Shown here: positions 1 to 7,031 of the stretch, in pieces | How positions within the stretch are numbered: position 1 is the first letter of the stretch | Layout: each line of letters starts with the position of its first letter | Source: Deferribacterales bacterium Deferri_01 | GTDB lineage: Bacteria > Chrysiogenota > Deferribacteres > Deferribacterales > Geovibrionaceae | Assembly: GCA_001603805.1 (NCBI GenBank) | Contig: LUZY01000009.1 | Coordinates: 1 to 64,000 of the forward strand | Direction of reading: 5' to 3' | Length of the DNA stretch: 64,000 nucleotides | Notes under the pieces: generated by a model | Told to the model about the DNA's origin: nothing | The model's database searches: none | The model's input: the letters and a program-made list of their open reading frames with translations, nothing else | Program-made: the position numbers and the translations under genes

Positions 1-852
1 AGTGATGCTATAGTCGGCCTCGGCATGGGAGCAACTTCAGATACCAGCGATCAGGCTGCAACGGTGAACAACAACCTTGTGAACTATGTTTCCAGCGGTG
101 ATGTTACCAAGAATTCAAATGAAGCCCTTGCAGGTACATTTGTAATCCAGACTGCACGCCTCGGCGACGACAGCAAGCTCTCTTTCATAGGCGACCAGAA
201 CCTTATCAACGCTCTTTCACTTGCCACAATTCAGGAAGGTGAAAACAGCGAAACCACTATCAAGGTTACTGATGCTCACACAGGCGCTTTTATCGGTTCT
301 GATCAGGTGAACGATTCCACTCTCAGAGGCGTTATTGGCGGTGTTGATGTGAAAGTTAACAGTAATGTCGGAGTGGACATTGCTTGGGACTCAACTAAGA
401 AAGAGATGACATTCAGCGCCACTGGCGAAAGTGAAGACATTAAACTTCACCTTGTTGACAGCGCAATGAAAATGCAGATAGGTGCTAACGAAGGTCAGAC
501 TATCCTTACGAACATTCCTCAGATCAATACCACATCACTTGGTATAGACGATGTTCTTATGGTTGACCAGGATCTTGCTCAGAGCTCAATCACTAAGCTT
601 GATAAGGCACTCAGCACAGTATCCGGCGTGAGAGCGACCATCGGTGCGCAGATCAACAGACTTGAATACACCATGACAGGTCTTGATACCACCAGAGAGA
701 ACCTGACAGCAGCAGAATCAAGGATTCGTGACCTTGACATAGCAGATGAAATGGCTAAGTTCACAAAGAACCAGATTCTTATGCAGTCAAACATCGGAAT
801 GCTTGCTCAGGCTAACAGCCTTCCGCAGATGGCTCTTTCTCTTCTCGGTTAA
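1..852 (+). CDS. Flagellin, C-terminal part (5' end outside window)
   Basis: This is the structural subunit of the flagellar filament, secreted and polymerised outside the cell. The reading frame is open from the first base, so the gene starts before the window; 283 codons remain. The last roughly 85 residues have the helical D1/D0 signature of flagellins: a conserved NLTAAESRIRDLDIA stretch followed by a hydrophobic tail ending in ALSLLG. The preceding region is polar and rich in Thr, Ser, Asp and Asn with no cysteine, as expected for the variable surface-exposed D2/D3 domain. The N-terminal D0/D1 half and the promoter are not visible. A strong hairpin terminator follows, so this is the end of a transcript. 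The identification is secure; the symbol is left blank because paralogues cannot be told apart. Confidence 0.95.
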   Translation, partial: SDAIVGLGMGATSDTSDQAATVNNNLVNYVSSGDVTKNSNEALAGTFVIQTARLGDDSKLSFIGDQNLINALSLATIQEGENSETTIKVTDAHTGAFIGSDQVNDSTLRGVIGGVDVKVNSNVGVDIAWDSTKKEMTFSATGESEDIKLHLVDSAMKMQIGANEGQTILTNIPQINTTSLGIDDVLMVDQDLAQSSITKLDKALSTVSGVRATIGAQINRLEYTMTGLDTTRENLTAAESRIRDLDIADEMAKFTKNQILMQSNIGMLAQANSLPQMALSLLG

Positions 853-876
853 GGGAACGTACAATAATAAATTAAG

Positions 877-907
877 AAAGGCGGTGGTCAGCCCACCGCC
901 TTTTTTT
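877..907 (+). terminator. Rho-independent terminator after flagellin, possibly bidirectional
   Basis: An 8-bp perfect GC-rich stem, GGCGGTGG paired with CCACCGCC, has a 5-base loop and is followed by seven T residues. The convergent argJ gene ends just beyond it, so the same hairpin may also serve argJ, although its T-run is weaker on that strand. Confidence 0.93.
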
Positions 908-913
908 GTCTTT

Positions 914-2113
914 TTAGCTTCTGTAATCGGCGTTTATAGAGATATATTCTTTGGTAAAGTCGCATGTGTAGACAGTTTTTGAGGCTGTGCCTTCCTTGAG
1001 GTCAACAGTTATCTCAATATCAGTCTTTTTCATTATCGCTGCTGCCTTAGGTTCCAGTGCATAGTCAATAATCACTCCGTTTTCAGCGTATTTCAAGTCT
1101 TCAAAATACAAGTCAACGTTGTCCTGTCTGCATGCTATTCCGCATGCGCCAACAGTTGCGAAAATTCTTCCCCAGTTCGGATCTTCCCCGTGCAGCATTG
1201 TTTTTACCAAAGGAGAATTAGCCAGAGCGAAGGCGCATTTTTTCGCATCTTCATCAGTCGCAGCATTTACAACCTTAAAAGTGCAGAACTTTGTTGCTCC
1301 TTCTCCGTCTCTCACTATCATTTTGGCAAGCTCTACGCATATGGTTTTAACAGCTTCAAAAAATTCATCCCTGTTAGGAATCACACCGCTCATGCCGTTT
1401 GCAAAGAGAAATACAGTGTCATTGGTACTCATATCTCCGTCAACAGTTATGCTGTTAAAGCTGTCTGCCATTGCGTAGTTAAGGGCATCCTGCAATGTGT
1501 CCTGTTTGACTGCGGCGTCAGTTGTGATAAATGCCAGCATTGTTGCCATTGAGGGAGCTATCATACCCGCTCCTTTTGCTGCTCCGGCAACAACATAGGC
1601 ACCGTTAGGGGTTTCCACCAGCACGGCGTATTCCTTTTTAACAGCATCTGTGGTCATAATTGCTTCTGCAAACTCCGTAGAGTTGGATGAGTCAAGCTCA
1701 TCAATAAGTTCACCTGCCTTGGATGCCATTTTATCCACAGGAAGCTGAACCCCGATTACTCCGGTGGAGGATATAAGCACCGCTTTTTCATCCACACCAA
1801 GCTCATCAGCAAAAGCCGCTGTGATCTCATTGCATGCGGCAAGCCCTTTTTCTCCTGTGCAGGCGTTTGCGTTTCCGCTGTTTACCACTATTGCACTGAA
1901 CTTGCCTTTTTTCCCAATAAGTTCCCGCCCGTGAATAACCGGAGCAGCGCAGAACTTGTTGGATGTAAATACAGCCGCAGCATTAAAAGGAACTTCTGAA
2001 TAAAGAAGAGCCATATCCTTTTTGCCTTTACCGTTGCCCTTAACATCCGCAACAGCACTCGATGCCGAAAATCCCAAAGGTGCGCATACGCCAGCGCCTT
2101 TTATATGTTCCAT
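914..2113 (-). CDS. argJ: Bifunctional glutamate N-acetyltransferase/amino-acid acetyltransferase ArgJ
   Basis: ArgJ transfers the acetyl group from N-acetylornithine to glutamate, the recycling step of arginine biosynthesis, and in many bacteria also makes N-acetylglutamate from acetyl-CoA. At 399 residues it has the usual length. The self-cleavage site is visible as MATMLAF, with Thr191 as the expected N-terminal nucleophile of the beta chain; SSTGVIG at 115-121 matches the oxyanion-hole loop. The start has AGGAG 8 bases upstream of ATG. argC lies upstream on the same strand, separated by 352 bases that contain an inserted repeat element and a second copy of this start region. Whether it is mono- or bifunctional cannot be read from the sequence. 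Confidence 0.96.
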   Translation of the reverse strand: MEHIKGAGVCAPLGFSASSAVADVKGNGKGKKDMALLYSEVPFNAAAVFTSNKFCAAPVIHGRELIGKKGKFSAIVVNSGNANACTGEKGLAACNEITAAFADELGVDEKAVLISSTGVIGVQLPVDKMASKAGELIDELDSSNSTEFAEAIMTTDAVKKEYAVLVETPNGAYVVAGAAKGAGMIAPSMATMLAFITTDAAVKQDTLQDALNYAMADSFNSITVDGDMSTNDTVFLFANGMSGVIPNRDEFFEAVKTICVELAKMIVRDGEGATKFCTFKVVNAATDEDAKKCAFALANSPLVKTMLHGEDPNWGRIFATVGACGIACRQDNVDLYFEDLKYAENGVIIDYALEPKAAAIMKKTDIEITVDLKEGTASKTVYTCDFTKEYISINADYRS

Positions 2114-2127
2114 ATTAAATCTCCTGA
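2087..2127 (-). repeat. 41-bp direct repeat, copy 1 (true argJ start region)
   Basis: This 41-base segment covers the argJ ribosome binding site, the ATG and the first nine codons. It recurs without a mismatch exactly 180 bases upstream in the argJ direction (2267-2307). Confidence 0.97.
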
Positions 2128-2153
2128 ATATATATTTTTAATGCGCACCTTCT

Positions 2154-2243
2154 GTTTCCAAGGATGGAAACACGCCGTGCGAAGCGAAGGGCGGTTTATC
2201 CGCCCGTGAGCGTGTGGAGAGGGTTTACACGGAAGTGAAACCC
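2154..2243. repeat. Three-hairpin repeat element, copy A
   Basis: Three successive inverted repeats are present: GTTTCC/GGAAAC, then GGGCGG-TTTAT-CCGCCC enclosed by ACACGC/GCGTGT, then GGGTTTACAC-GGAA-GTGAAACCC. The linkers (ACACGCCGTGCG, AGCGAAG, GAGCGTGTGG) are nearly identical to those in the 155-bp tandem repeats near 9667-9760, but the stems differ by paired changes. This copy sits between the two 41-bp argJ start repeats. Confidence 0.85.
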
Positions 2244-2293
2244 GAACCGGAAAAACAAGAGCCGCTTACGCCAGCGCCTTTTATATGTTCCAT
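2225..2293 (-). CDS. 22-codon leader ORF created by duplication of the argJ start
   Basis: The second copy of the argJ start region supplies AGGAG, ATG and the codons for MEHIKGAGV. The frame then leaves argJ sequence and stops with TAA after 22 codons, within the third hairpin of the inserted element. It has the same translation signals as argJ itself, so ribosomes reaching this leader should initiate here. It may be only a by-product of the insertion, or it may affect argJ expression through the hairpins that separate the two start sites. No known protein function is suggested. Confidence 0.5.
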   Translation of the reverse strand: MEHIKGAGVSGSCFSGSGFTSV

Positions 2294-2307
2294 ATTAAAT
2301 CTCCTGA
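2267..2307 (-). repeat. 41-bp direct repeat, copy 2 (displaced argJ start region)
   Basis: Exact duplicate of 2087-2127, including the ribosome binding site, ATG and nine argJ codons. Together the repeats bracket the three-hairpin element. Confidence 0.97.
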
Positions 2308-2465
2308 TTACGTTCGTATAAAATGAAGAACCCCTTTCTTTAATGAAAAAGAAAGTGTTTCCTCATACTCCTTCCCAAAGAAACCAAAACTTTGCGAAGC
2401 ATTTAAAAGTTTTTGAAAGGTTTTAGGAAAAGCTTTTTTCAAAAAGTTTTCCTAGTGAATATACC
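2308..2465. other. Rest of argC-argJ intergenic region with hairpin repeats
   Basis: This stretch has no gene. It holds a CTTTCTTT/AAGAAAG inverted repeat near 2335-2355 and an AT-rich inverted repeat at 2424-2453, where AGGAAAA and CTTTTT pair with AAAAAG and TTTTCCT just past the argC stop. The latter could terminate argC but lacks a clean T-run. If it does terminate, argJ needs its own promoter, which I cannot identify. Confidence 0.5.
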
Positions 2466-3470
2466 CTACAGCAGTCCTGTTGTTTCATCCAGTCCGCACA
2501 TTACGTTCATGGACTGAACAGCGGCTCCGCTTGCTCCTTTCACGAGGTTATCTATCGCAGAAGTGATAACGAGTTTATCCGCTTTTTTAAACAGAGCTAT
2601 ATCTATAAAGTTAGTGTCACGCACATTGGCTGTGGCGGCGGTATTCCCGAAGTCAAGTATTCGGACAAACTTTCTGCCTTTGTAGAATGTCTTCAGGCAT
2701 TCCGCCAGATTAAAAAGATCTGTGTGTGACCTTGCGTATATGGTGCTTTCTATCCCTTTATTAATAGGTGCAAGGTGGGGTGTGAATATAACATCCACAT
2801 TTCTGCCCGATTTGCCGAGGATGAAGTTAATTTCTGGGTTATGTCTGTGGTTGAGGACTCCGTATGCCTGAAAGTTTTCCTGCACATTGCAGAAGTGGGT
2901 TTTTTCAGACGGGGTTTTCCCTGCGCCTGTGATGCCTGATTTGCTGTCCGCAACGATGAATTCGCCGTCTATAAGTCCTTCTTTTAAAAGGGGATAAAGG
3001 GGCATGATCACGGATGTGGGGTAGCAGCCGGGTATTGCGGCGAGCCTTGCTGTTTTAAGCTGTTCAGCGAATATTTCAGGCATGCCGTAAACTGCTTCTG
3101 AGAAAAGCTCCTCTTTTTTGTGTGGAACTTTGTAGACAAATTCATAGAGCTCTTTGCTTCCCAACCGGAAGTCAGCACTTAAATCTGCAACTTTTTTGCC
3201 TTTTGAAAGGAAGAAAGCAGCCGCTTCCTGGCTTGCTGTGTGGGGCAGGCAGAGGAATACTGCATCAACTTTTTCTGCACATTTCTCATAATCATCGCTT
3301 TCAATTATCTTATCGACAATGCCTCGGAGCTGTGGATAAACTGATGAATAGGGCGTACCCGCAAGCGATGTGCTGGTAAGCGATGCGATTTCAAATTCCG
3401 GATGTTTAGCAAGAATTTTAACCAGTTCAAATCCGGTGAACCCGGTGGCTCCGATAATTCCGATCTTCAC
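2466..3470 (-). CDS. argC: N-acetyl-gamma-glutamyl-phosphate reductase
   Basis: ArgC is the third enzyme of arginine biosynthesis. It reduces N-acetylglutamyl phosphate to the semialdehyde with NADPH in the cytoplasm. The N-terminal Rossmann motif GATGFTG lies at residues 7-13 and the catalytic cysteine is Cys149 in AAIPGCYPT, the signature of the family. At 334 residues it is a short-form ArgC, slightly shorter than many homologues. The start codon is preceded by GGAGG about 10 bases upstream. It is probably transcribed from the divergent interval shared with the DUF167 gene, and argJ follows on the same strand, consistent with a partial arg cluster (argB and argD are not in this window). 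Confidence 0.96.
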   Translation of the reverse strand: MKIGIIGATGFTGFELVKILAKHPEFEIASLTSTSLAGTPYSSVYPQLRGIVDKIIESDDYEKCAEKVDAVFLCLPHTASQEAAAFFLSKGKKVADLSADFRLGSKELYEFVYKVPHKKEELFSEAVYGMPEIFAEQLKTARLAAIPGCYPTSVIMPLYPLLKEGLIDGEFIVADSKSGITGAGKTPSEKTHFCNVQENFQAYGVLNHRHNPEINFILGKSGRNVDVIFTPHLAPINKGIESTIYARSHTDLFNLAECLKTFYKGRKFVRILDFGNTAATANVRDTNFIDIALFKKADKLVITSAIDNLVKGASGAAVQSMNVMCGLDETTGLL

Positions 3471-3573
3471 AATATACCTCCGAGGGCTTGTCAGTGCAGG
3501 ATATTAGCACCCGTTATATAAAATGTAAAGATAGCTGTTTTCCTTGCAATGATTAATGCTGTAGTATGAATGT

Positions 3574-3843
3574 ATGAAATTTCAGGTTTATATTCAGCCC
3601 GGAGCAAAGAAAAGCGGGTATGCCGGAGAGTTTGACGGAAAAGCAAAGATAAAGGTTGCGGCTCCGCCTGTGGAGGGTGCAGCTAATGAGGCTGTGATCC
3701 GGTTTTTTGCAAAAGCATTGAAACTGCCTAAATCGGCTGTGACAATATGCGCCGGAGAACTTTCACGGCATAAAACGCTGGAAATCGATTCGGATATTAC
3801 TGAAAGTGATGTGTTGGAGGCTATTACACGCCAACGATCATGA
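3574..3843 (+). CDS. DUF167 (YggU/UPF0235) family protein
   Basis: A small protein of 89 residues with the full pattern of the DUF167 family: an N-terminal beta strand (FQVYIQPGAKKS), then a KIKVAAPPVEGAANEA segment and a C-terminal SRHKTLEI strand. The family fold is known from structures (YggU), but its cellular role is not established. Its 3' end overlaps the convergent permease gene by 20 bases. No strong ribosome binding site precedes the ATG, so the start is less certain than the identification. Confidence 0.9.
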   Translation: MKFQVYIQPGAKKSGYAGEFDGKAKIKVAAPPVEGAANEAVIRFFAKALKLPKSAVTICAGELSRHKTLEIDSDITESDVLEAITRQRS

Positions 3844-4744
3844 TCCACATGATGAATGTGAGGATAGAAAAACTGTGAGTGGTGACTATGGTGCTTGCGG
3901 TAAGGCGTGTGTCTCCTCCCATGGCCGCTGCAAACACGTAGTTCACCGTGCCGGAGGGCGAAGAAAGCAGGACTACCAGAGCCTTTGCACCGATTGACAT
4001 TTCAATTCCCCACGCTTTCAGCATGAAGAAAGCTATTGCCGGTCCGACAATCATTTTAAAAAACGAACTCAATGAACTTAAAAACAAGTCATTTTTCATT
4101 GATTCCAGTGTGATGGTCGAACCGACACAGAACAGTGCAAGCGGCAGAGTGACTTCACTGATTATGGATATGGATTTCATCAGGAAAGCAGGCATGGGAA
4201 TGCCTATATATGAATACGCCAGACCGCCCATGCAGGCTATAGCGAGGGGGTTAAGAACGGCATTTCGCATCATGGGTACTATCTTTGTCTTGTCTCCGGA
4301 GGTAATGCTAAGTCCGATTATTGCTATCATGCTTACGTAGGGAACAATGAACGCCATGAGGACGCTTGCGTACATAAGTCCTTCCTGTCCGAAGACATAA
4401 AAGAACACCGGTAGCCCCATGTTTGCATAATTGCCCCGGAAATTATTCATTGCGAATGTTCCGGTTATGTCAGGACTGAGGCGGAGTATTTTTGCGGTAA
4501 TGAAGCTGAGGACAGCGACAATAAGCACTGATGCGAAAATTATTACCACCAGACGCCAGTCAAAGACCGCCCTGAGGTTTGAACGTGAAATGCTCAGAAA
4601 CAGCAGAGCAGGCAGGGTAACTTTGAAGATAAGGGTATTGGACGAGGCAATGAACCTGTCATCGACTATTTTCATTCTTTTCAGCAGGTTACCCACAGTA
4701 AGAACTATGAAAACCGGCAGCACCAGAAAGAATATTTCACTCAT
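3824..4744 (-). CDS. AEC-family permease (auxin efflux carrier-like)
   Basis: An inner-membrane protein of 306 residues with about ten hydrophobic segments arranged as two five-helix halves, typical of the auxin efflux carrier/malate permease family. Family features are an N-terminal helix followed by KRMKIVDD, a FRGNYANMGLPV motif in the fourth helix region, and a SPSGTVNYVFA segment near the C terminus. Bacterial members carry organic acids such as malate or malonate; the substrate here cannot be read from the sequence. It is a single gene converging on the DUF167 gene, with no linked metabolic genes to suggest a substrate. Confidence 0.87.
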   Translation of the reverse strand: MSEIFFLVLPVFIVLTVGNLLKRMKIVDDRFIASSNTLIFKVTLPALLFLSISRSNLRAVFDWRLVVIIFASVLIVAVLSFITAKILRLSPDITGTFAMNNFRGNYANMGLPVFFYVFGQEGLMYASVLMAFIVPYVSMIAIIGLSITSGDKTKIVPMMRNAVLNPLAIACMGGLAYSYIGIPMPAFLMKSISIISEVTLPLALFCVGSTITLESMKNDLFLSSLSSFFKMIVGPAIAFFMLKAWGIEMSIGAKALVVLLSSPSGTVNYVFAAAMGGDTRLTASTIVTTHSFSILTFIMWIMIVGV

Positions 4745-4913
4745 AGGAATATATAACCTAATTTATGTGATAAAGACAATGATGGTTTAGCAGTGAAGTG
4801 ATTAATACATACAGGGTAAACATTAATTAACATAAAATTAAACTGATTTACCGTGCTTGTATTTTTATCCTCATTGAAGTATAAATAATATATTAAATTT
4901 CGGCGGTGGAATA

Positions 4914-5165
4914 ATGCCTGAATTAAGGGATATTTTCGGCGGAGCCAGCATGAAGTACTGGTACGTCGCATTTATAATCAGTATGGCATGGCTGGTGGCT
5001 TCTCTTGTGAACAGTGCTGCGGTCAGTCAGTATGAACTGACTCTGTATGACAGCGAGGGAAAGGTTATCGAAACAAAAATAGTTGACAAATACAGGCTTC
5101 AGACGCCTGAGAGTCTTCCTGTCACCAAGTCATACAAGCCGATAAAGCCGGTGAGCTTCCTTTAG
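4914..5165 (+). CDS. Small single-span membrane protein, unknown function
   Basis: An 83-residue protein I do not recognise. One hydrophobic segment (about residues 15-33) is followed by a polar C-terminal half with alternating charged and beta-prone residues. This suggests an inner-membrane anchor with a short periplasmic tail, or an uncleaved signal. The first ATG has only a weak site (GGTGGA). An internal ATG at 4950 has GGAG at a good distance and would give a 71-residue protein starting MKYWYV; either start is possible. It stands alone upstream of recJ. The reading frame is plausible but unsupported by homology I know. Confidence 0.6.
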   Translation: MPELRDIFGGASMKYWYVAFIISMAWLVASLVNSAAVSQYELTLYDSEGKVIETKIVDKYRLQTPESLPVTKSYKPIKPVSFL

Positions 5166-5252
5166 GCACGTTCTTCTGTTCGGAAAGTATTTTTAACCTG
5201 CTCTCAGATTAGCAGGGGTAACGGGTGCGCTTGTTAAACGCCCGAAACGGAG

Positions 5253-7031
5253 ATGCTTTTGAAACCGGACAGTTTTGAAACCTACATGAGTTCTAAGTTT
5301 AAGTGGATCTACAAAAAAGCGAATACCGCCGCTTACACTGAAGTTCTGCATAAACTCGGTATTCCTTTTTGCCTCTCCGAAGTATTTGTCAAAAAACAGC
5401 TTATTGATGAACAAACCATAGAATGCTTTCTTGAAACACCCCTTAGGGAGCTTAACAGCCCTTTTAATCTCAAAGGAATGAAGATCGCCGTTGAGCGTAT
5501 ACGTCTTGCCCTGAAAAGGGGAGAGCGGATCTGCATATACGGTGATTATGATGTGGACGGGGTTACTTCTGTTTCACTGATGTATCTTTTCCTTACCGAG
5601 ATAGGCGCTAATGCGGACTATTACATTCCCAACAGGCTTGAGGAAGGCTACGGGCTTAACCGTGAGGCAATGGACGAGATAGCCTCCAGGGGCACAAAGC
5701 TTATAATCACTGTTGACTGCGGCATAAACGCAGTGAATGAAGTTGCTTACGCATCTTCACTGGGTATGGATGTTATCATAACCGACCACCATCAGCCTGC
5801 GGAGATTATGCCTGAGGCTGCGCTCTGTATTATTAACCCGCTTCAGCCGGGGGATGAGTATGAATTTAAAGAACTTGCAGGGGTAGGGGTTGCGTTCAAG
5901 CTTGTTATGGGGCTGCGGTATTACCTGCGTGAGCAGGGGTGTTTCGACAAAGCCGCTCCGAATATCAAAAAATATCTGGATCTTGTAACTCTGGGCACAG
6001 TTGCTGATGTTGTTCCTATCGTTGGGGAAAACAGGATTTTTGTACGGCACGGACTAGAACTTCTTTCTCAGAAATCCACAAGACCCGGAGTCAGCGAGCT
6101 TAAGAAAATTACAGGGCTGGACGGCTCAAGGGTAGGCACATCGCAGGTGGGCTTTGCTCTGGCGCCACGTATAAACGCAGTGGGCAGAATGGGCAGCAGC
6201 GACAAAGGCCTGCGTCTTCTTATTACCGACAACAGAGACGAAGCACGTTATCTCGCCCGTGAGCTTGATCAGGAAAATAAATACCGTCAGTCCATTGAAA
6301 AAGAGATCATCAGCGAATCTTACCAGATGATCGAAGATGAAGGACTTAATGAAAAATATAAAGGGCTTGTGCTTTACTCTGAGAACTGGCATCAAGGCGT
6401 TATAGGTATAGTTGCCTCAAGGGTTGTGGAAAAGTTTCATAAGCCCACCATCATAATAACCGCTGAAAACGGTGTGGGCAAAGGCTCTGCACGGAGTATT
6501 CCCGCTTTTCATCTTTATGAAGGTCTGAAAAAGGTCGAAAGCCTTCTCATAACTTTCGGCGGGCATAAATATGCCGCCGGACTTAAAGTGCAAATGAATA
6601 ATATTTCCGAATTGAGAGAAAAATTCAACGAAGCTGTTGACACTTTGCTTTCCGAGAATGATTATATACCGGAGCTGGTTATTGATGCGTTTCTGGAACC
6701 GGACGATGTAAGTAAAGAGCTTCTTGACTGGCTGGACAGAATGCAGCCCTTCGGTGCAGGGAACAGGGAGCCTATTTTCTGCATGAGGAACCTGCGTAAG
6801 GCACAGCCGTTCTCCTATGTGGGCAAGGAGAAAACGCATCTTAAAATATATCTGGAGAAAAACGGCAGAGTATTTGACTGTATTGGCTATAATATGAAGG
6901 ATTTTGAAGGAATGCTCAGTTCTTCGGACTCGTTCGATATAGTTTTCACCCCTGTGCTTAACGGATGGTACGGCGGCAAATATATTCAGCTTAATCTCAA
7001 AGATATTCGCCCTGCGGATGAAGATATATGA
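5253..7031 (+). CDS. recJ: Single-stranded-DNA-specific exonuclease RecJ
   Basis: RecJ degrades single-stranded DNA 5' to 3' in recombination and mismatch repair. The DHH phosphoesterase core is clear: GDYDVDG at residues 97-103, an ITVDCG motif near 153 and DHH at 178-180. DHHA1 follows, with the GGHKYAAG motif around residue 430, and then a C-terminal OB-like domain. At 592 residues it has normal family length. The ATG abuts its GGAG sequence with no spacer; a TTG two codons later (5259) has 6-base spacing and may be the true start. The leader contains a CCTGCT/AGCAGG inverted repeat. The 3' end overlaps rel by 4 bases (ATGA), implying translational coupling. Confidence 0.95.
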   Translation: MLLKPDSFETYMSSKFKWIYKKANTAAYTEVLHKLGIPFCLSEVFVKKQLIDEQTIECFLETPLRELNSPFNLKGMKIAVERIRLALKRGERICIYGDYDVDGVTSVSLMYLFLTEIGANADYYIPNRLEEGYGLNREAMDEIASRGTKLIITVDCGINAVNEVAYASSLGMDVIITDHHQPAEIMPEAALCIINPLQPGDEYEFKELAGVGVAFKLVMGLRYYLREQGCFDKAAPNIKKYLDLVTLGTVADVVPIVGENRIFVRHGLELLSQKSTRPGVSELKKITGLDGSRVGTSQVGFALAPRINAVGRMGSSDKGLRLLITDNRDEARYLARELDQENKYRQSIEKEIISESYQMIEDEGLNEKYKGLVLYSENWHQGVIGIVASRVVEKFHKPTIIITAENGVGKGSARSIPAFHLYEGLKKVESLLITFGGHKYAAGLKVQMNNISELREKFNEAVDTLLSENDYIPELVIDAFLEPDDVSKELLDWLDRMQPFGAGNREPIFCMRNLRKAQPFSYVGKEKTHLKIYLEKNGRVFDCIGYNMKDFEGMLSSSDSFDIVFTPVLNGWYGGKYIQLNLKDIRPADEDI

